DNA of 64,000 bases from Pseudomonadales bacterium (GCA_017642855.1 JAEPOO010000001.1:2333469-2397468), one strand, 5' to 3'; shown: positions 47,501 through 59,054, numbered from the stretch's first letter. Numbers and translations are program-made. Notes: generated by a model not told the origin, from the sequence alone.

Positions 47501-48362
47501 GCACATCCTCGCTCACGAAGTCGTATTCCCGAGTCATCGGGTCCGGGTAGAGACGACTGGCTTTAGAACCGCGAATGACTGCCGCATTGTCTTCGTAAGC
47601 AGACAAAACACCCTCGCCATTGGTTTGACGGTAAGTGTTTTGAATCATGTCCATCAACGAGTGCGGCTTTTCTTCACCATCAATATTCCAGGAGGCTCGA
47701 AACGTTTTGTGTCGACAGTGTTCCGAGTTCGCCTGCGCGAACATCATCAATTCCGCATCTGTCGGGTTCCGCTTTAACTCGCGATAGGCCTCTACGAGGT
47801 AAGCAATTTCGTCTCGCGTCAAAGCCAACCCGAGACTGATATTCGCGACCTGCAACGCAGCGGGACCCTGGCCAATCATATCCACCGTGCCAAGAGGCGC
47901 TGGCTCTTCTGTTTCAAAGAGGTAGCTGACCTCTGTGGTATCAACCACTTCTTCGGTCATCCGATCATGAATAAACGAATCAGCAATGCTCGGCTTGCTG
48001 GCGTTAATTCGGTAGGCAATACCACGCTCGATGCGAATGACCTTGTCCAGACCACAGATTTGCGCGATCTCGGTCGCTTTCGTACTCCAGGGGGAAATCG
48101 TGCCTTTTCGGGGCACAACCAGCCGGAGAAACTGGTCAGTCTGCATCAGTTCACGGCGCTGTTCTTCTTCTGCACCATATCGGAGAAGACCCGTTAGGAT
48201 GGAGAGCTCGCTCTGATTAAGTTTTTCCGCAAGATCGACAAAATGCAGGTATTGGGTATCGATACGACGCACGTCTTCGCCCACTGCAGCTAACTCAGCT
48301 CGCAGTTTGCTGACCCTGAACGCTGACAGCGCTGTCGGTCCTGGAAAGACCAGCATGACCAT
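44502..48362 (-). CDS. purL: Phosphoribosylformylglycinamidine synthase
   Basis: PurL converts FGAR, glutamine and ATP to FGAM, the fourth step of purine synthesis. The 1286 residues form the single-chain gammaproteobacterial type. The N-terminal PurS-like region leads into the two AIRS/FGAM synthase halves ([47 protein letters not shown] split over about 210-330), and a C-terminal glutaminase domain has the catalytic Cys in [11 protein letters not shown] and the His/Glu in MMPHPERVF. It lies next to tadA with a 1-base overlap. Confidence 0.98.
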   Translation of the reverse strand: MVMLVFPGPTALSAFRVSKLRAELAAVGEDVRRIDTQYLHFVDLAEKLNQSELSILTGLLRYGAEEEQRRELMQTDQFLRLVVPRKGTISPWSTKATEIAQICGLDKVIRIERGIAYRINASKPSIADSFIHDRMTEEVVDTTEVSYLFETEEPAPLGTVDMIGQGPAALQVANISLGLALTRDEIAYLVEAYRELKRNPTDAELMMFAQANSEHCRHKTFRASWNIDGEEKPHSLMDMIQNTYRQTNGEGVLSAYEDNAAVIRGSKASRLYPDPMTREYDFVSEDVHILMKVETHNHPTGIAPFPGAATGAGGEIRDEGAVGRGAKPKAGLTGYTVSNLKIPGALQPWEIDYGSPSRISTPLDIMIEAPIGGAAFNNEFGRPNVTGYFRTFEQEVDGEVRGYHKPIMIAGGIGNIREKHVQKDRIEVGAALIVLGGPAMLIGLGGGAASSMATGESLEELDFASVQRGNPEMQHRCQEVIDACWQLGDDNPIQFIHDVGAGGLSNALPELVKDGGVGGDFELRRIPNAEISMSPMEIWCNEAQERYVLAVRFADLDQFTRICDRERCPYAVVGQAKDGNRLRVNDNILGERAVDMSLATLFGNAPKLQKKVARAPLELRAFDTNRNIAEALVRVLNHPTVASKKFLITIGDRTVGGLVYRDQMVGPWQTPVADVAVTSSGFTGSTGEAMAMGERTPVALISSRASARMAIGEAITNIASANVAKLQDISLSANWMAAVGARGEDANLYDAVEAVGMELCPELGISIPVGKDSLSMQTRWQEDAEPKSVSSPLSLIVTACAPVLDVRETITPELYPLEEETVILLLDLAGGRQRLGGSILAQCYSELGNEAPDLEDPEIIKRFFAFVQEKREDILAYHDRSDGGLITTLLEMGFAARCGIEVTVPDEEDPMHFLFNEELGAVVQVETEKVEELIGELTDNGISATEVARVRKDQAIRIMHKRRELVTSSRAELERQWSRSSFQIQRLRDNPKCAQEEFNTIGEDYDPGLIAEHRFDINEDIAAPMIATGVRPLVAILREQGVNSQTEMAAAFTRAGFTAVDVHMSEIFKGDTALAQFKGLVACGGFSYGDVLGAGEGWAKSILYHERSRDSFQEFFERADSFTLGVCNGAQMLATLKELIPGTDSWPKFIRNESEQFEARLSLVRVERSPSIFLRGMRGALLPIVVSHGEGRATLTRIAMDDLINREQIALRFSDHFGDATTNYPSNPNGSPGGMTGVTSLDGKVLAMMPHPERVFRTAQHSWHPDDWEEDAPWMRLFRNARVWVA

Positions 48363-48820
48363 TAGTTTCTACGCTCCCTGAAAAAGGACGACATCAATTC
48401 ACCACATTCCTCGGCCAATACACCTTCCACCACTGATATCCTGTGATTCAGTCCCGGGTTATCCAGCACGTTGGCCGACGAGTAAACCGCGCCTGCCCGC
48501 GGCTCCCGAGCGCCAAATACTAACGTTTCAATTCGTGCATGAACAAGCGCGCCGGCACACATCGTACATGGCTCAACCGTGACAACCAGCGTACAGCCCG
48601 GTAATCGATAATTGCCGGCATTACTGGCCGCATCCCGAAGCGCATTGATCTCCGCATGGGCCGTTGGATCGGCACCTGATATCGGCTCATTACTGCCTCT
48701 GCCGATAATTTCACCAGCCCGCACAACTACGGCGCCTACGGGGACTTCCCCTTTTCCTGATGCTGTCACTGCGAGATCAATTGCCTCACGCATCCATTCG
48801 GCCTGCAATGAGTCAGACAT
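48362..48820 (-). CDS. tadA: tRNA-specific adenosine deaminase TadA
   Basis: TadA deaminates A34 of tRNA-Arg(ACG) to inosine. The zinc deaminase motifs are HAE at residues 55-57 (catalytic Glu57) and PCTMC at 84-88 (Cys85, Cys88). The ATG at 48820 is chosen because it overlaps the guaA stop as TAATG, indicating coupled translation; an in-frame GTG at 48829 is possible. The 152-residue length is standard. Confidence 0.95.
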   Translation of the reverse strand: MSDSLQAEWMREAIDLAVTASGKGEVPVGAVVVRAGEIIGRGSNEPISGADPTAHAEINALRDAASNAGNYRLPGCTLVVTVEPCTMCAGALVHARIETLVFGAREPRAGAVYSSANVLDNPGLNHRISVVEGVLAEECGELMSSFFRERRN

Positions 48821-50418
48821 TACTCCCACTCGATCGTCGCAGGCGGTTTGCTCGACACATCGTAGGTGACGCGAGAAATCCCATCGATCTCGTTGATGAT
48901 CCTGCTGGACACCTTTTCCAGCAGCTCATACGGCAGTCGGGCAGATCGGGCGGTCATAAAATCGATGGTCTCAACGGCTCGCAGCGCGATCACATATTCA
49001 TAGCGCCTCGCATCCCCAACGACACCAACTGACTTTACCGGAAGAAACACCGCGAAGGCCTGACTCACATCATCGTAGAGCCCTGCTGCCCTCAGCTCTT
49101 CCAGATAAATCGCGTCCGCTCGCCTGAGCAGGTCTGCATACTCTTTCTTGACTTCCCCGAGAATGCGGACACCCAATCCGGGACCGGGAAACGGATGTCT
49201 GAAAACCATCTCGTGGGACAAACCCAGCTCGAGCCCGATTTTTCGAACTTCGTCTTTAAACAGTTCTCGGAGCGGCTCTACCAGTTCGAGCTTCATATAA
49301 TCCGGAAGCCCGCCGACATTATGGTGCGACTTAATCACATGAGCTTTGCCGTCTTTTTGACCGGCAGACTCAATCACATCCGGATAGATTGTGCCCTGGG
49401 CCAGGTACTTAACGCCCTCCAGCTTTCCGGCTTGTTCATCAAAAACGTCGATAAACGTGTTGCCGATAATCTTTCGTTTATCTTCAGGATCGGTCACACC
49501 TGAAAGTTTCGCCATGAACCGATCTTCGGCTGGCACCGTGATCATATTGAGCGCAAAGGCGTTGTCTGTACCCTGCCCCATCATCTGATTCACCTGTTCG
49601 GCTTCGTCCAGCCGAAGAAGACCGTTATCGACAAACACACACGTCAGTTGATCACCGATCGCACGGGATAGGAGTGCTGCGACCACGGAAGAGTCAACGC
49701 CGCCAGAGAGCCCCAGGATGACTCTGGCATCACCAACCTTAGCTCGGACACTTTCAATGATGTCTTCAACAATATTCCTTGGTGTCCACAATGCCTGACA
49801 GCCACAGACCCGCTTGATAAAGCGCTCGAGAATCGCTGCACCCTGCAGCGTGTGGTTGACCTCAGGGTGGAACTGAACGCCATAGTAGCCACGGGTATCA
49901 TCCGCCATAGCAGCGATATCGGTATTGTCGCTCTGACCGATGACGGTGAAGCCTTCCGGTGCCACCACAACCTTGTCGCCATGACTCATCCAGACATCAA
50001 GATAGGGCTGGCCATCTGTACCATCTTTAAGGTCGCCGATAAGGTACGATTCACCGACGATGTTGACCCTGGCATAACCAAATTCACGTTTGTCAGAATT
50101 TTCGACGGCACCGCCCAGCTGCTTGGCCATCGTCTGCATGCCATAGCAGATACCCAGCACAGGTACCTGCATGGTGAAAACGTACTCAGGTGCGGCAAGA
50201 GTGACGTCATCATTCACTGACTCAGGGCCGCCGGACAAAACGATGCCATTGGGGGCAAATTCGATAGCCCGCGTTTCCTCCAGATCGTAAGGAAGAATTT
50301 CACAATAAATCCCTGCCTCACGCAGGCGTCTGGCAATGAGCTGAGTGTATTGAGAGCCAAAATCCAAGATCAGGATTCTTTCCTGATGGATATCCGGCTG
50401 TGTTGATGAAGAAGACAT
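48820..50418 (-). CDS. guaA: GMP synthase (glutamine-hydrolysing)
   Basis: GuaA aminates XMP to GMP. The class I glutaminase domain shows [10 protein letters not shown] (nucleophile Cys) and FHPEVNHT; the ATP pyrophosphatase domain has [14 protein letters not shown]; and the C-terminal dimerisation domain ends [20 protein letters not shown]. Its 532 residues are typical. Usually guaB lies directly upstream and divergent from xseA; here xseA is divergent from guaA itself and guaB is not in the window. Confidence 0.98.
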   Translation of the reverse strand: MSSSSTQPDIHQERILILDFGSQYTQLIARRLREAGIYCEILPYDLEETRAIEFAPNGIVLSGGPESVNDDVTLAAPEYVFTMQVPVLGICYGMQTMAKQLGGAVENSDKREFGYARVNIVGESYLIGDLKDGTDGQPYLDVWMSHGDKVVVAPEGFTVIGQSDNTDIAAMADDTRGYYGVQFHPEVNHTLQGAAILERFIKRVCGCQALWTPRNIVEDIIESVRAKVGDARVILGLSGGVDSSVVAALLSRAIGDQLTCVFVDNGLLRLDEAEQVNQMMGQGTDNAFALNMITVPAEDRFMAKLSGVTDPEDKRKIIGNTFIDVFDEQAGKLEGVKYLAQGTIYPDVIESAGQKDGKAHVIKSHHNVGGLPDYMKLELVEPLRELFKDEVRKIGLELGLSHEMVFRHPFPGPGLGVRILGEVKKEYADLLRRADAIYLEELRAAGLYDDVSQAFAVFLPVKSVGVVGDARRYEYVIALRAVETIDFMTARSARLPYELLEKVSSRIINEIDGISRVTYDVSSKPPATIEWE

Positions 50419-50452
50419 GAAAAAACGAAAAGACGACTACTGGCAAGGTCTC

Positions 50453-50458
50453 ATTATA
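50453..50458 (-). promoter_or_regulatory. Candidate -10 element for guaA
   Basis: The minus strand reads a perfect TATAAT here, 35 bases before the guaA start, in the 57-base gap to the divergent xseA. No good -35 hexamer at 17 bases is present. Confidence 0.4.
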
Positions 50459-50475
50459 CCTGTCACGATGCACCG

Positions 50476-51810
50476 ATGACATCAGCGAATCGACAAGTCA
50501 TTACCGTCTCTGAGCTGAATCGCGACGCGAAACACCTTCTGGAATCTGAATTTCCCGTGCTTCATGTGGAAGGAGAGATATCCAACCTGGCCCAACCCTC
50601 TTCCGGGCACTGGTACTTCACGCTGAAGGACGACAAAGCACAGGTCCGCTGCGCCATGTTTCGAAATCGGAACCATATGGTGCGTTTCAAACCCCGAAAC
50701 GGTCAGCAGATCGTCGTTCGAGGCCGAATCTCGCTCTACGAGGGTCGTGGCGAGTTCCAGATGATCGCCGATTCTCTTGAAGACTCCGGCGAGGGGGCTC
50801 TAAGGCGCGCCTACGAAAACCTGAAACGTCGCCTGCAAGAAGAAGGGCTCTTTGACGCAAGCCGCAAAAAGCCGATTCCCACACTGGCAGAACACATTGC
50901 CATCGTAACTTCGCCGAGCGGCGCCGCCATCCGCGATGTCATCACGGTCATGCGACGACGTTTTCCGGCGGTCCGTATCAGTATCCTGCCAGTACAGGTT
51001 CAGGGTGATGACTCAGTACCGCAGATCGTTGAAGCACTGAGCAAAGCCAACGCGCGGAGACAGGATCCATTTGAGCTGATTCTGCTGACTCGCGGCGGTG
51101 GCTCACTGGAAGACCTCTGGTCATTCAATACTGAACCTGTTGCACGGGCGGTCGCATCAAGCGAATTGCCCGTTGTTTGCGCTGTTGGGCATGAATCCGA
51201 TGTTTCGATTGCGGATTTTGTCGCTGACCTTCGCGCACCCACACCATCCGCCGCTGCGGAACTGATTACGCCAGACGGCAGCGTGCTGGAAGACAGCGTC
51301 GACTATCTCAGGCAGCGTCTCGTCCAATCAATCCTGCAGAATCTGGAAGACCAGACACGGGAAGTCACTCATCTGCAGAGGAGACTGAGACATCCCAACA
51401 CGCGTCTTGAGGATCTGGCTCAACGACTGGATGAAACGGAACGCAGATTACGTGCTTCCGTGACTCGGATATTGAGCGAGAAACGCAGCCAACTTGGTCA
51501 GGCTCGGTTGGTGTCCCCAAACGCCGTGGTAGATGCGGGAAAACTGAAACTCCAGGTGCTATCGGAGAAACTCACGGCTACGGAGCTGGCGGCAAGGAAA
51601 TCTGTGGAAACCCGGCTTGCCAATGTTGCCGGTAAGCTTGACGCATTGAGCCCTCTGGCAACGCTGCAGCGTGGTTATGCCATCGTCTCATCAGAGCCCG
51701 ATGGACGCGTGATCACCAATGCTTCCTACGTAGAGACTGGCGACAGGATTCGAACCCGGCTGCAATCAGGTGAACTTATCGCAGAAGTAACAGACAAAAA
51801 GACATCATGA
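50476..51810 (+). CDS. xseA: Exodeoxyribonuclease VII large subunit
   Basis: XseA with XseB degrades single-stranded DNA from both ends. The N-terminal OB fold (LHVEGEISNLAQPSSGHWYFTLKDDKAQVRCAMF, about 28-61) is followed by the catalytic domain with TSPSGAAIRDVITVMRRRFP, LTRGGGSLEDLWSFN and GHESDVSIADFVADLRAPTPSAAAEL, then a long coiled-coil region. The 444-residue length is normal. It is divergent from guaA and overlaps the M23 peptidase start by 4 bases (ATGA). Confidence 0.97.
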   Translation: MTSANRQVITVSELNRDAKHLLESEFPVLHVEGEISNLAQPSSGHWYFTLKDDKAQVRCAMFRNRNHMVRFKPRNGQQIVVRGRISLYEGRGEFQMIADSLEDSGEGALRRAYENLKRRLQEEGLFDASRKKPIPTLAEHIAIVTSPSGAAIRDVITVMRRRFPAVRISILPVQVQGDDSVPQIVEALSKANARRQDPFELILLTRGGGSLEDLWSFNTEPVARAVASSELPVVCAVGHESDVSIADFVADLRAPTPSAAAELITPDGSVLEDSVDYLRQRLVQSILQNLEDQTREVTHLQRRLRHPNTRLEDLAQRLDETERRLRASVTRILSEKRSQLGQARLVSPNAVVDAGKLKLQVLSEKLTATELAARKSVETRLANVAGKLDALSPLATLQRGYAIVSSEPDGRVITNASYVETGDRIRTRLQSGELIAEVTDKKTS

Positions 51811-52604
51811 AACTGAAACTTTCTATTCTCCTCATCCTCGGTTGGGCGCCACTCACTATGGCTCTGCCGATCCACAATCCTGTGCCCGGCGGTGTTGCCG
51901 TCCTCGACATCGGGGAAGCCGGGTCCGCGACCTATAATGAACGACCCGTCATGATCGCAAAGCACGCAACAGGCAATGTCGCGGTCGTCGGCATCCCTCT
52001 ATCCGCAGAATCAGGACAACACAGGTTGGCGCTTGAGACCGGTGCGATCTCTTTTGAGGTTAAAGGCAAGGAGTACGAGATTCAGAGATTGACGATCCAG
52101 AACAAGCGCAAGGTAAATCCTTATGCGCAGGATATGGATCGCATTGTTAAAGAGCGCACGGAAATGGACACCGTGTTCGACTCTTACACCGATGTTAACG
52201 ATATTGATCTGACCTTTGACGTGCCCACTGAGGGCATCATGTCCAGCTCATTCGGCTTGAGACGAATTCTGAATGATCAGCCCAGGAGCCCACATAGCGG
52301 CATGGACATCGCCGCGCCCGAGGGCACGAGAATCATCGCGCCAGCAGCAGGTATCGTCGCAGCAACCGGTGATTACTTCTTCAATGGAAACACGGTGATG
52401 ATAGATCACGGCCAGGGACTCATCACCATGTACTGTCACCTCAGCCGTATCGACGTTGAGGTAGGCATGAAAGTGAGAACCGGCGATCTTTTGGGCACAG
52501 TTGGAAAGACCGGTCGGGTGACCGGCGCTCATCTTCATTGGGGTGTCAGCCTGAACGACGCAAGGGTCGATCCCGCCTTGTTCCTGACAAAAGAGTCGCT
52601 TTAA
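51807..52604 (+). CDS. M23 family metallopeptidase (LytM domain), exported
   Basis: A 265-residue exported protein with a signal peptide (residues 1-19, ending ALPIH or nearby) and a C-terminal LytM domain. The zinc ligands are seen in [12 protein letters not shown] (His, Asp) and HLHWGVSL, with the intervening [16 protein letters not shown], so the peptidase should be active on peptidoglycan cross-links. It resembles the M23 gene next to xseA in Pseudomonas. It is convergent with der, overlapping by 4 bases. Confidence 0.92.
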   Translation: MKLKLSILLILGWAPLTMALPIHNPVPGGVAVLDIGEAGSATYNERPVMIAKHATGNVAVVGIPLSAESGQHRLALETGAISFEVKGKEYEIQRLTIQNKRKVNPYAQDMDRIVKERTEMDTVFDSYTDVNDIDLTFDVPTEGIMSSSFGLRRILNDQPRSPHSGMDIAAPEGTRIIAPAAGIVAATGDYFFNGNTVMIDHGQGLITMYCHLSRIDVEVGMKVRTGDLLGTVGKTGRVTGAHLHWGVSLNDARVDPALFLTKESL

Positions 52605-54037
52605 GTTCGGGGCTTCTGCTTTTTCTTCTGACGACGCTTGTTCTTTCGAACATGCTCCATCATTCGCTTTCTTCGCCCTGTCTGACGCTGCGTCAGCTTG
52701 TTCTTCCGACCCTTGTAGGGATTGTCCGTCGTTTTGAATTCCAGCCGGAGCGGCGTGCCCTTCAGGTCCAGCGCCTCAATGAATTTATTGGCCAGATACC
52801 GTTTATACGGGTCCGGCACCTGCTCAGTCTGATTCCCGTGAATAACGATAACAGGAGGATTACTACCACCCAAATGCGCGTAGCGCAGCTTAATGCGACG
52901 GCCTTTGACCAGAGGAGGCTGATGCTCGAATAACGCGCGTTCAAGAATCGCATTCAGCCGAGCGGTTGGAATCTTTAGTGTCGCCGAAGTGTAAGCCTGA
53001 TGAACTGACTCGTAGAGGTTCCCGACCCCACTGCCATGAAGCGCGGAAATGTAATGGATTCGGGCAAAATCGATAAAAGTCAGCCTGCGCTCAAGCTCTT
53101 CACGAATCGTAACCTTATGTTCCTGACCAGTACCGTCCCACTTATTCACAGCAATGACTAATGCTCTGCCTGCATCAAGCACATGACTCAGCAGGTGCAG
53201 GTCCTGATCAACGATACCTTCGCGCGCATCAATCATGAGAATGACGACGTTCGCATCGGATACCGCTTCCAGGGTTTTGATAATCGAAAATTTTTCGATC
53301 TTCTCAGTGACTTTGCCTCGTCTGCGAACGCCCGCAGTATCAATTAACGTATAGCGGTTCTCGTCTCGTTCATAAGGAATGTAGATACTGTCCCGAGTGG
53401 TTCCGGCCTGGTCAAAAACAACGACTCTATCCTCGCCCAGTAGTCGGTTAACCAGGGTGGACTTACCGACGTTAGGTCGGCCAACAACAGCGATTTTGAT
53501 GCCGGTGTCTTCCTCTACTGCCTGTTCATCCAAGCCTTCAGACAGGTTGAGCATCGGCGCAACCTCGTCATCAATCAGCTGACGGACACCGGTCCCATTA
53601 CTCGCAGAGACAAACAGCGGCGCCCGCATACCAAGCGCAAAGAACTCACCAGCAACAAAATCCGGATTCTGCCCATCGATTTTGTTCGCCACCAACAGGC
53701 ACGGAATATCCCTCTCTCTCAGAAAACTCGCGATGTTCTCGTCACCGGCTGTCCGACCATCTTTACTATCTACCATGAAGAGGACGATATCGGCCTCCCC
53801 GATCGCTTGCCTCGCCTGGTCCGCCATCGGACCATCGATGCCCTCTTCGTCTCCGGACAATCCACCGGTATCCACCACCAGGTAATCAAAATCACCTATC
53901 GCACCTTTGCCGTACTGACGGTCACGAGTAAGCCCGGGAAAGCTGGCTACCAGCGCATCACGGGTTCGGGTGAGTCGATTGAACAGCGTGGATTTGCCAA
54001 CATTAGGTCGACCAACCAACGCGATAACAGGCAGCAT
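52601..54037 (-). CDS. der: Ribosome-associated GTPase Der (EngA)
   Basis: Der is an essential GTPase with two tandem G domains for 50S assembly. G1 motifs GRPNVGKST occur at residues 8-16 and again near 187; each has its DTGG/DTAG and NK.D motif (ANKIDG, VNKWDG). The C-terminal KH-like domain contains [15 protein letters not shown] and a basic tail. The 478-residue length fits. It lies 9 bases after bamB in the yfgM-bamB-der order. Confidence 0.98.
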   Translation of the reverse strand: MLPVIALVGRPNVGKSTLFNRLTRTRDALVASFPGLTRDRQYGKGAIGDFDYLVVDTGGLSGDEEGIDGPMADQARQAIGEADIVLFMVDSKDGRTAGDENIASFLRERDIPCLLVANKIDGQNPDFVAGEFFALGMRAPLFVSASNGTGVRQLIDDEVAPMLNLSEGLDEQAVEEDTGIKIAVVGRPNVGKSTLVNRLLGEDRVVVFDQAGTTRDSIYIPYERDENRYTLIDTAGVRRRGKVTEKIEKFSIIKTLEAVSDANVVILMIDAREGIVDQDLHLLSHVLDAGRALVIAVNKWDGTGQEHKVTIREELERRLTFIDFARIHYISALHGSGVGNLYESVHQAYTSATLKIPTARLNAILERALFEHQPPLVKGRRIKLRYAHLGGSNPPVIVIHGNQTEQVPDPYKRYLANKFIEALDLKGTPLRLEFKTTDNPYKGRKNKLTQRQTGRRKRMMEHVRKNKRRQKKKQKPRT

Positions 54038-54046
54038 GATGAGATC

Positions 54047-55261
54047 CTAGCGAATTTCCATGGCGGACAAGCTGCCGCCATTGCCCATAGCGAAGAGACG
54101 ACCGCCCTCGGATATCAGCGGCGCTCGAACACCACCACTATCTAATCGACGACGACCAACAAATCTTCCGTCAGACTGGGCCAGCAAATGCAGGTAGCCT
54201 TCAAAGTCAGTGAAAGCAAGGTAGCTTCCGATGGTCACTGGCGAGTTAATGTCACGGTACAGCAAAGCATCTTCACGCCAAACCTCACGGCCGTCGGACG
54301 CGTTAAACGCAACGACCTGACTGTCCGCCGTCGCGAGATAAACATTACCGAATCCAGCGCCCACGCCAGCAATACTAGATGCGTCTTCCGCCCAAAGGAT
54401 TCTGCCGCTGTTCAGATCGATGCCCACGAGACGCCCCTGAAAACTGGCCACATATAGGCGACTGCCATCCAGCGCAAGTGCGCCATCAATGTCTACCAGG
54501 CGCTCCAGATCTGATGCACCCTGTGAAACGCCTACTCTCTGATCATATCCCGCAAGCCCCTGATCTTTCGACAGCAGGGAAACGCGACCGTTTGAAAAGG
54601 CAGCGATTACAACCTCACCAAAAATAATGGGTGTCGCGGTACCTCTGAGTGTCAGAGAAGGAATGTTGCTGGTATAGATCCAGCGCCGTGCGCCATCATC
54701 CGGATCGTATGCGGCGACTTTGCCATCGATGGTTTGCACCACAACAATATTGTCATCTATCTGCGGTGGCGCAAGAATCTCACTGCTGGCTGAAACCTTC
54801 CACGCGAAGCTGCCATCACTCTGATTCAAAGCAAGCAGGTCACCGCTACCGGTTCCAACCGCAATCAGGTCACCGCCAGCACCAACGCCACCGGTAATCA
54901 CATCAAGCTTCTTAGAGAAGCCGTTGACCCTTTCTTCTTCCGTATAAAAATCTTCAACTTCAACGGCCCAGATCTCACGACCGGTATCCGTTGTCATTGC
55001 CTTGATTTGGCCGCTGGCTGAGGCAGAAAACACGCGCCCACCGACAACCGCAGGTGAAATTCGAATAGCCCGATCGCCCGCGCCGTCACCGATCTTGCGA
55101 TTCCAGATCACATCAATATCCACTTCCTGGGAGATGTTCGGTAACGGATTTGGTTCAATTTCCTCAGGCGCATTGTCGTCGCCGCCGAACCAGCCGCAAC
55201 TGCTGAGCATTCCCAGAAGTGTTAACACATAGGTAAACCGGAACAGCAGGCGGCTCATCAT
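54047..55261 (-). CDS. bamB: Outer membrane protein assembly factor BamB
   Basis: BamB is the beta-propeller lipoprotein of the BAM complex, which inserts outer membrane proteins. The N-terminal lipoprotein signal ends at a lipobox (LGMLSSCGWFG, Cys near residue 22). PQQ-like propeller blades recur, e.g. GREIWAVEVEDFY, DGSFAWKVSAS, DDGARRWIYTS, GRILWAEDAS and DGREVWREDA. Its 404 residues match. It overlaps the yfgM stop by 4 bases. Confidence 0.96.
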   Translation of the reverse strand: MMSRLLFRFTYVLTLLGMLSSCGWFGGDDNAPEEIEPNPLPNISQEVDIDVIWNRKIGDGAGDRAIRISPAVVGGRVFSASASGQIKAMTTDTGREIWAVEVEDFYTEEERVNGFSKKLDVITGGVGAGGDLIAVGTGSGDLLALNQSDGSFAWKVSASSEILAPPQIDDNIVVVQTIDGKVAAYDPDDGARRWIYTSNIPSLTLRGTATPIIFGEVVIAAFSNGRVSLLSKDQGLAGYDQRVGVSQGASDLERLVDIDGALALDGSRLYVASFQGRLVGIDLNSGRILWAEDASSIAGVGAGFGNVYLATADSQVVAFNASDGREVWREDALLYRDINSPVTIGSYLAFTDFEGYLHLLAQSDGRFVGRRRLDSGGVRAPLISEGGRLFAMGNGGSLSAMEIR

Positions 55262-55923
55262 GCACCCTCATCCTCGCCTGGAGATTCAGGAATATCTGCG
55301 AGCTTTAGCTCAAGCACCGGCCGCGTTTCACCTTCCGCCAATGCGCCAATCGCTTTCTGATAGGCATCACGTGCACTGTTCAAATCACCCAGGGCGTGAT
55401 AGAGGTCACCTCGTGCCTCCTCGAACGAGACATGCTGGCCTTCAGGCGGTTGATAATTAATCAAAAGTGCCAAACCGGCGGTTGCATCACCACTCGCATT
55501 CAGCACACGAGCCAGGCGAATACGTACCATCGTTTCCAGTCGGGGTTCACTGACATTCTCCAGTGCCCACTCAAGCTCAGACTGAGCCTTCGAAAGGTCA
55601 CCGGCGTCAACCGCAAGTCGAGCCATATGAAGCGCACCAAAAACCGCATAGGTACTGCTGTCGAAGTCAGATCTTAACGTTTCTGAAAGGTTCTGCGCCG
55701 TTGCCCTCATAGCGTCTTCATCAGCTTCCATATTCTCAGCAGCTGCCACCAGGTCTTCATAGACAGCGGATGCAGCCTCGCCAGTTTGTTGAACATTGGC
55801 TTCCCAGGCACGGAATCCAAACACCCCACCCAGTGCGATCACGACAGTCAGGACCAGTGAGGTACCGTTTTCGTCCCACCAGTTCTTAAGTTGTTCTAAT
55901 TGTTCTTCGTCGGACTCAACCAA
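55258..55923 (-). CDS. yfgM: YfgM, Sec translocon-associated TPR protein
   Basis: YfgM is an inner membrane protein with a periplasmic tetratricopeptide domain that works with PpiD at the Sec translocon. It has a cytoplasmic N-terminus, one membrane helix (about 20-38, GTSLVLTVVIALGGVFGFRAWE) and a helical TPR domain. The 221-residue size and the hisS-yfgM-bamB-der position agree with the family. Confidence 0.93.
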   Translation of the reverse strand: MVESDEEQLEQLKNWWDENGTSLVLTVVIALGGVFGFRAWEANVQQTGEAASAVYEDLVAAAENMEADEDAMRATAQNLSETLRSDFDSSTYAVFGALHMARLAVDAGDLSKAQSELEWALENVSEPRLETMVRIRLARVLNASGDATAGLALLINYQPPEGQHVSFEEARGDLYHALGDLNSARDAYQKAIGALAEGETRPVLELKLADIPESPGEDEGA

Positions 55924-55925
55924 CT

Positions 55926-57197
55926 TCAGTCTCCTTCATGAAAATAGTCCCGACAATAGGACACAAGTTTATCTCGGGAACAGCTTATCTGATCACCGCT
56001 TTCCCTCAACATTTTGACACTTACCGAGCTGTTTGCGACCTCTTCTTCTCCCAGCACTAACGCCAATCGAGCGCCAGAGGCATCAGCTTTCTTTAACTGA
56101 GCTTTGAACTTACCGTCACCGCAGTGCATCTGGACTCGTAATCCTCTCACACCGTCCCGAACTTCCTCGGCAACCTGCATAGCCACGCGCCGTGCTTCTG
56201 CACCCTGAGAAACTACATAGACATCAGCGACACCCGATGATTCTATTTTTTCTGCGAGCATAAGCGCCAGACGGTCCAGACCCATGGCAAAACCTACCCC
56301 CGGGGAGCCGCGGCCACCCATCTGTTCCACCAAACCATCGTAGCGACCACCACCGCAGACCGTGCCCTGTGCGCCTAGCGTATCGGTTATCCACTCGAAC
56401 ACGGTTCGATTGTAGTAATCCAATCCCCTGACGATGTTGGTATTTACCTCATAGGCAAGTCCACTATCGTCCAACATCTGGCATAGGTCTTCGAAATGTT
56501 GCTTGGATTCGTTATCGAGAGAATCCGCAATCGATGGCGCATCGACAAGTATTGCCTGAGTTATTTCGGACTTGCTGTCGAGAATACGCATCGGGTTGGT
56601 GGAGAGCCGTCGCTGGCTGTCCTCGTCGAGATCATCACGATACTTTTCAAGGTAGGCGACCAACTTCTCTCGATAAGCACCACGACTCTCTGACGTACCA
56701 ATTGAATTAAGCTCCAGCCTGACATCTTCGATTAGACCCAGGTCACGCCAGAGACGAGCATTCATCAGCAGCAACTCGGCATCAATGTCCGGTCCGGCCA
56801 TGCCAAAACATTCAGCACCGATCTGGTCAAACTGACGATATCGGCCTTTTTGCGGGCGCTCATACCGAAACATGGGACCGATGTACCAAAGCCGTTGTAC
56901 CTGGTTAAACAGCAGGCCATTTTCTTCACCAAAACGCGCACATCCTGCGGTGCCTTCTGGACGCATGGTGAGACTGTCGCCGTTTCTGTCGTCGAAGGTG
57001 TACATTTCCTTTTCGACGATGTCTGTATTCTCTCCTACCAGCCGTTTAAACAGCTGGGTCTGTTCCAGCACCGGTAGACCGATTTCCTGGTAGCCGTAGC
57101 CAGCTAATACCGAGCGAGCGACCTCCTCGATATGCCGATGAATCGCTTTTTGTGCAGGCAGAATGTCCTGCATGCCTCGTACTGCTTGAATCTTCAT
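55926..57197 (-). CDS. hisS: Histidyl-tRNA synthetase
   Basis: HisS charges tRNA-His. The N-terminus [13 protein letters not shown] is diagnostic; class II motifs include motif 2 ([11 protein letters not shown] and [23 protein letters not shown]) and the His-specific [12 protein letters not shown] and [14 protein letters not shown]. The ATG at 57197 gives 423 residues; the longer frame from 57314 extends into rodZ and is rejected. In most gammaproteobacteria ispG lies between rodZ and hisS; only 46 bases separate them here. Confidence 0.97.
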   Translation of the reverse strand: MKIQAVRGMQDILPAQKAIHRHIEEVARSVLAGYGYQEIGLPVLEQTQLFKRLVGENTDIVEKEMYTFDDRNGDSLTMRPEGTAGCARFGEENGLLFNQVQRLWYIGPMFRYERPQKGRYRQFDQIGAECFGMAGPDIDAELLLMNARLWRDLGLIEDVRLELNSIGTSESRGAYREKLVAYLEKYRDDLDEDSQRRLSTNPMRILDSKSEITQAILVDAPSIADSLDNESKQHFEDLCQMLDDSGLAYEVNTNIVRGLDYYNRTVFEWITDTLGAQGTVCGGGRYDGLVEQMGGRGSPGVGFAMGLDRLALMLAEKIESSGVADVYVVSQGAEARRVAMQVAEEVRDGVRGLRVQMHCGDGKFKAQLKKADASGARLALVLGEEEVANSSVSVKMLRESGDQISCSRDKLVSYCRDYFHEGD

Positions 57198-57243
57198 GAT
57201 TGATCTGGTGCTGTTTATGAACCGCCGGGGACTGTACGGCAGG

Positions 57244-58296
57244 TTATTCGGAAACGGTGATTTTCGCTGTTCTGTCCTGGCTAATGTAGGGGTCCACGTC
57301 GAATGGCCGGCCATTGTAAATCATCTCGACGCCAGTTGCCTTACCCAACAGTATTTCGAAAGGGGCGGTGCCATAAAGGGTCAATACATCCCCCTGTCGG
57401 TTCAGGTCGTTGTAAATCAGGCCTCGAGCACTGTCTTCTACCTCGACCCAGCATTCGTCGGTAAAAGACAGCTCAACCTGATCGAAGCCTCCTGCATCCA
57501 CGGTGACAAAGCTTCGTTCACCATCACTGGTCCTCTCGAACCGAATCTCATCAAGACTTTCAGGCACGTCCACCGAGTCCAGCAACTCTGGTTCTGCTGC
57601 AGGCTCCAAACTGTTCGTTTGCTCGACTCCGCTCTCAGTCTCAGCGTCAAGCTCAGGCTCACTGTCAGCGGGCTCTGGTGTCTCCGCCTCATCATCAGCG
57701 CCATCAAGACTTTGCAGCGAATCAGCGGCTGAGTCCGCAGCCGCCACCTTCAGCGGTTCCTCCAGGCGAGTTCGCTCTGTCGCTGCGGCTGCTTCGGCGT
57801 CGGATAACACGAAATCAAAATCCTGCTGGGCAGGTTCGGGTCTTTCCGGTGCCTGAACCGCAGGCTGAGTCACCTTAGGAGGCGGTGAATCAGGTTCGGA
57901 AACCAGCCACCAGACCAGTGCAACCACAAGCACCAGGCCACCCAAACCAATCATACCCGTTTGAAAAACAGGGCCGGTGATCGCTGAGGAAGTCACATCC
58001 TCCTCTGTAACGCCTCTGATTTCTGGTTCAGGTGCATGCGCCTGCAGTGCCGCCTCATACAAACTGACAATGTCGTCACCAGAAAGATTGACCGTTCGAG
58101 CGTATGATCGGAGGTAGCCTTTTACAAAGGCCTGCTTAGGAATCTTTTCAAACTCACCAGCATCGATGTATCGAATAAAGGTTGTGGTGAGATAGAGCTT
58201 GTCTGCCACCTCTTTTTGGGAGAATCCAAGGCTCTCCCGGGCAGTCACCAGCAACGCCGAAGCGCTGGGGGGTGTTTGTTCTTCCTGCTCCGACAT
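57244..58296 (-). CDS. rodZ: Cytoskeletal protein RodZ
   Basis: RodZ links MreB to the wall elongation machinery. The cytoplasmic helix-turn-helix domain ([52 protein letters not shown], split over about 15-67) precedes a membrane helix (about 116-134) and a long acidic, Pro-rich periplasmic linker. A C-terminal DUF4115 beta domain ([25 protein letters not shown]) closes the protein. Its 350 residues are normal. It overlaps the pilF stop by 1 base. Confidence 0.95.
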   Translation of the reverse strand: MSEQEEQTPPSASALLVTARESLGFSQKEVADKLYLTTTFIRYIDAGEFEKIPKQAFVKGYLRSYARTVNLSGDDIVSLYEAALQAHAPEPEIRGVTEEDVTSSAITGPVFQTGMIGLGGLVLVVALVWWLVSEPDSPPPKVTQPAVQAPERPEPAQQDFDFVLSDAEAAAATERTRLEEPLKVAAADSAADSLQSLDGADDEAETPEPADSEPELDAETESGVEQTNSLEPAAEPELLDSVDVPESLDEIRFERTSDGERSFVTVDAGGFDQVELSFTDECWVEVEDSARGLIYNDLNRQGDVLTLYGTAPFEILLGKATGVEMIYNGRPFDVDPYISQDRTAKITVSE

Positions 58297-59054
58297 CAGC
58301 TGGACTCTTTATAAAACCGATACTCGTCTGTATTTGGGTATATACCTTCAAGCGCCTCGCCGCAGCTCGCTTCTTCATTGTTATTCTTGAAGATTCGGGA
58401 GAGCCGAACGCAAAGCCAAAGTGACCTGGCGGTCGAGGGCGCCAATTGACTGTATCGGCGATACAGATTTCTGGCTTCCACGTAGTTTTGTTGTTCAAAC
58501 TTGATGTCTGCCAGTTCCATGGTGGCACCGGCTTGCTCGGGGTTTAGCTGAATCGCGCGAGTAAACGCATATTCAGCACCCTCCAGATCACCAATCCTTC
58601 GATAGGATCGACCCAGGTTTTCAAAAACAATCGGCCTATTGGTATAAAAACGGTTTTCGCTGGCAACCTCCAGCTGTTTAACTGCTTCATGGAATCGTTT
58701 TTCAGAGAACAGGAAAGCCCCGTACATGTTTCTCGCCTGAGAATCCTCCGGACTGAAACGGATCGCATTCTTGAAATACTTTTCCGCAAGTTCTATTTCC
58801 CCTTCCGCCTGAAACAGCAAACCGTAGGTCGCATGGGCAGGAGAGTATTTCTCATCTATTTCCAGCGCGCGATTCAGCTTTTCCTTCGCACGGGCGTAAT
58901 CGCGGTTCCTGAGATAGCCAACTGCTAGATCCATTTGCCGCTGAAGCAGCTCGTTCACCTCAGCACTGTTTCTCTCCGGCGCCGGGGTAGCTGGTGTAGT
59001 GCTACACCCGATAAGAAAGATCGCGGTGGCGAGTACGATGAGAAATCTGCTCAT
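58296..59054 (-). CDS. pilF: Type IV pilus biogenesis lipoprotein PilF/PilW
   Basis: PilF is an outer membrane lipoprotein with tetratricopeptide repeats that pilots the PilQ secretin. From the ATG at 59054 (overlapping the rlmN stop as ATGA) the signal peptide ends at the lipobox LIGC, followed by several TPRs ([34 protein letters not shown] and [26 protein letters not shown], split). The longer frame from 59135 overlaps rlmN and lacks a signal peptide. No other pilus genes are in the window. Confidence 0.93.
   Translation of the reverse strand: MSRFLIVLATAIFLIGCSTTPATPAPERNSAEVNELLQRQMDLAVGYLRNRDYARAKEKLNRALEIDEKYSPAHATYGLLFQAEGEIELAEKYFKNAIRFSPEDSQARNMYGAFLFSEKRFHEAVKQLEVASENRFYTNRPIVFENLGRSYRRIGDLEGAEYAFTRAIQLNPEQAGATMELADIKFEQQNYVEARNLYRRYSQLAPSTARSLWLCVRLSRIFKNNNEEASCGEALEGIYPNTDEYRFYKESS

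Noticed and set aside
57198..57314. N-terminal extension of hisS
   Set aside because: The extra 39 residues lie inside rodZ on the same strand and lack similarity to histidyl-tRNA synthetases; the ATG at 57197 gives the standard N-terminus.
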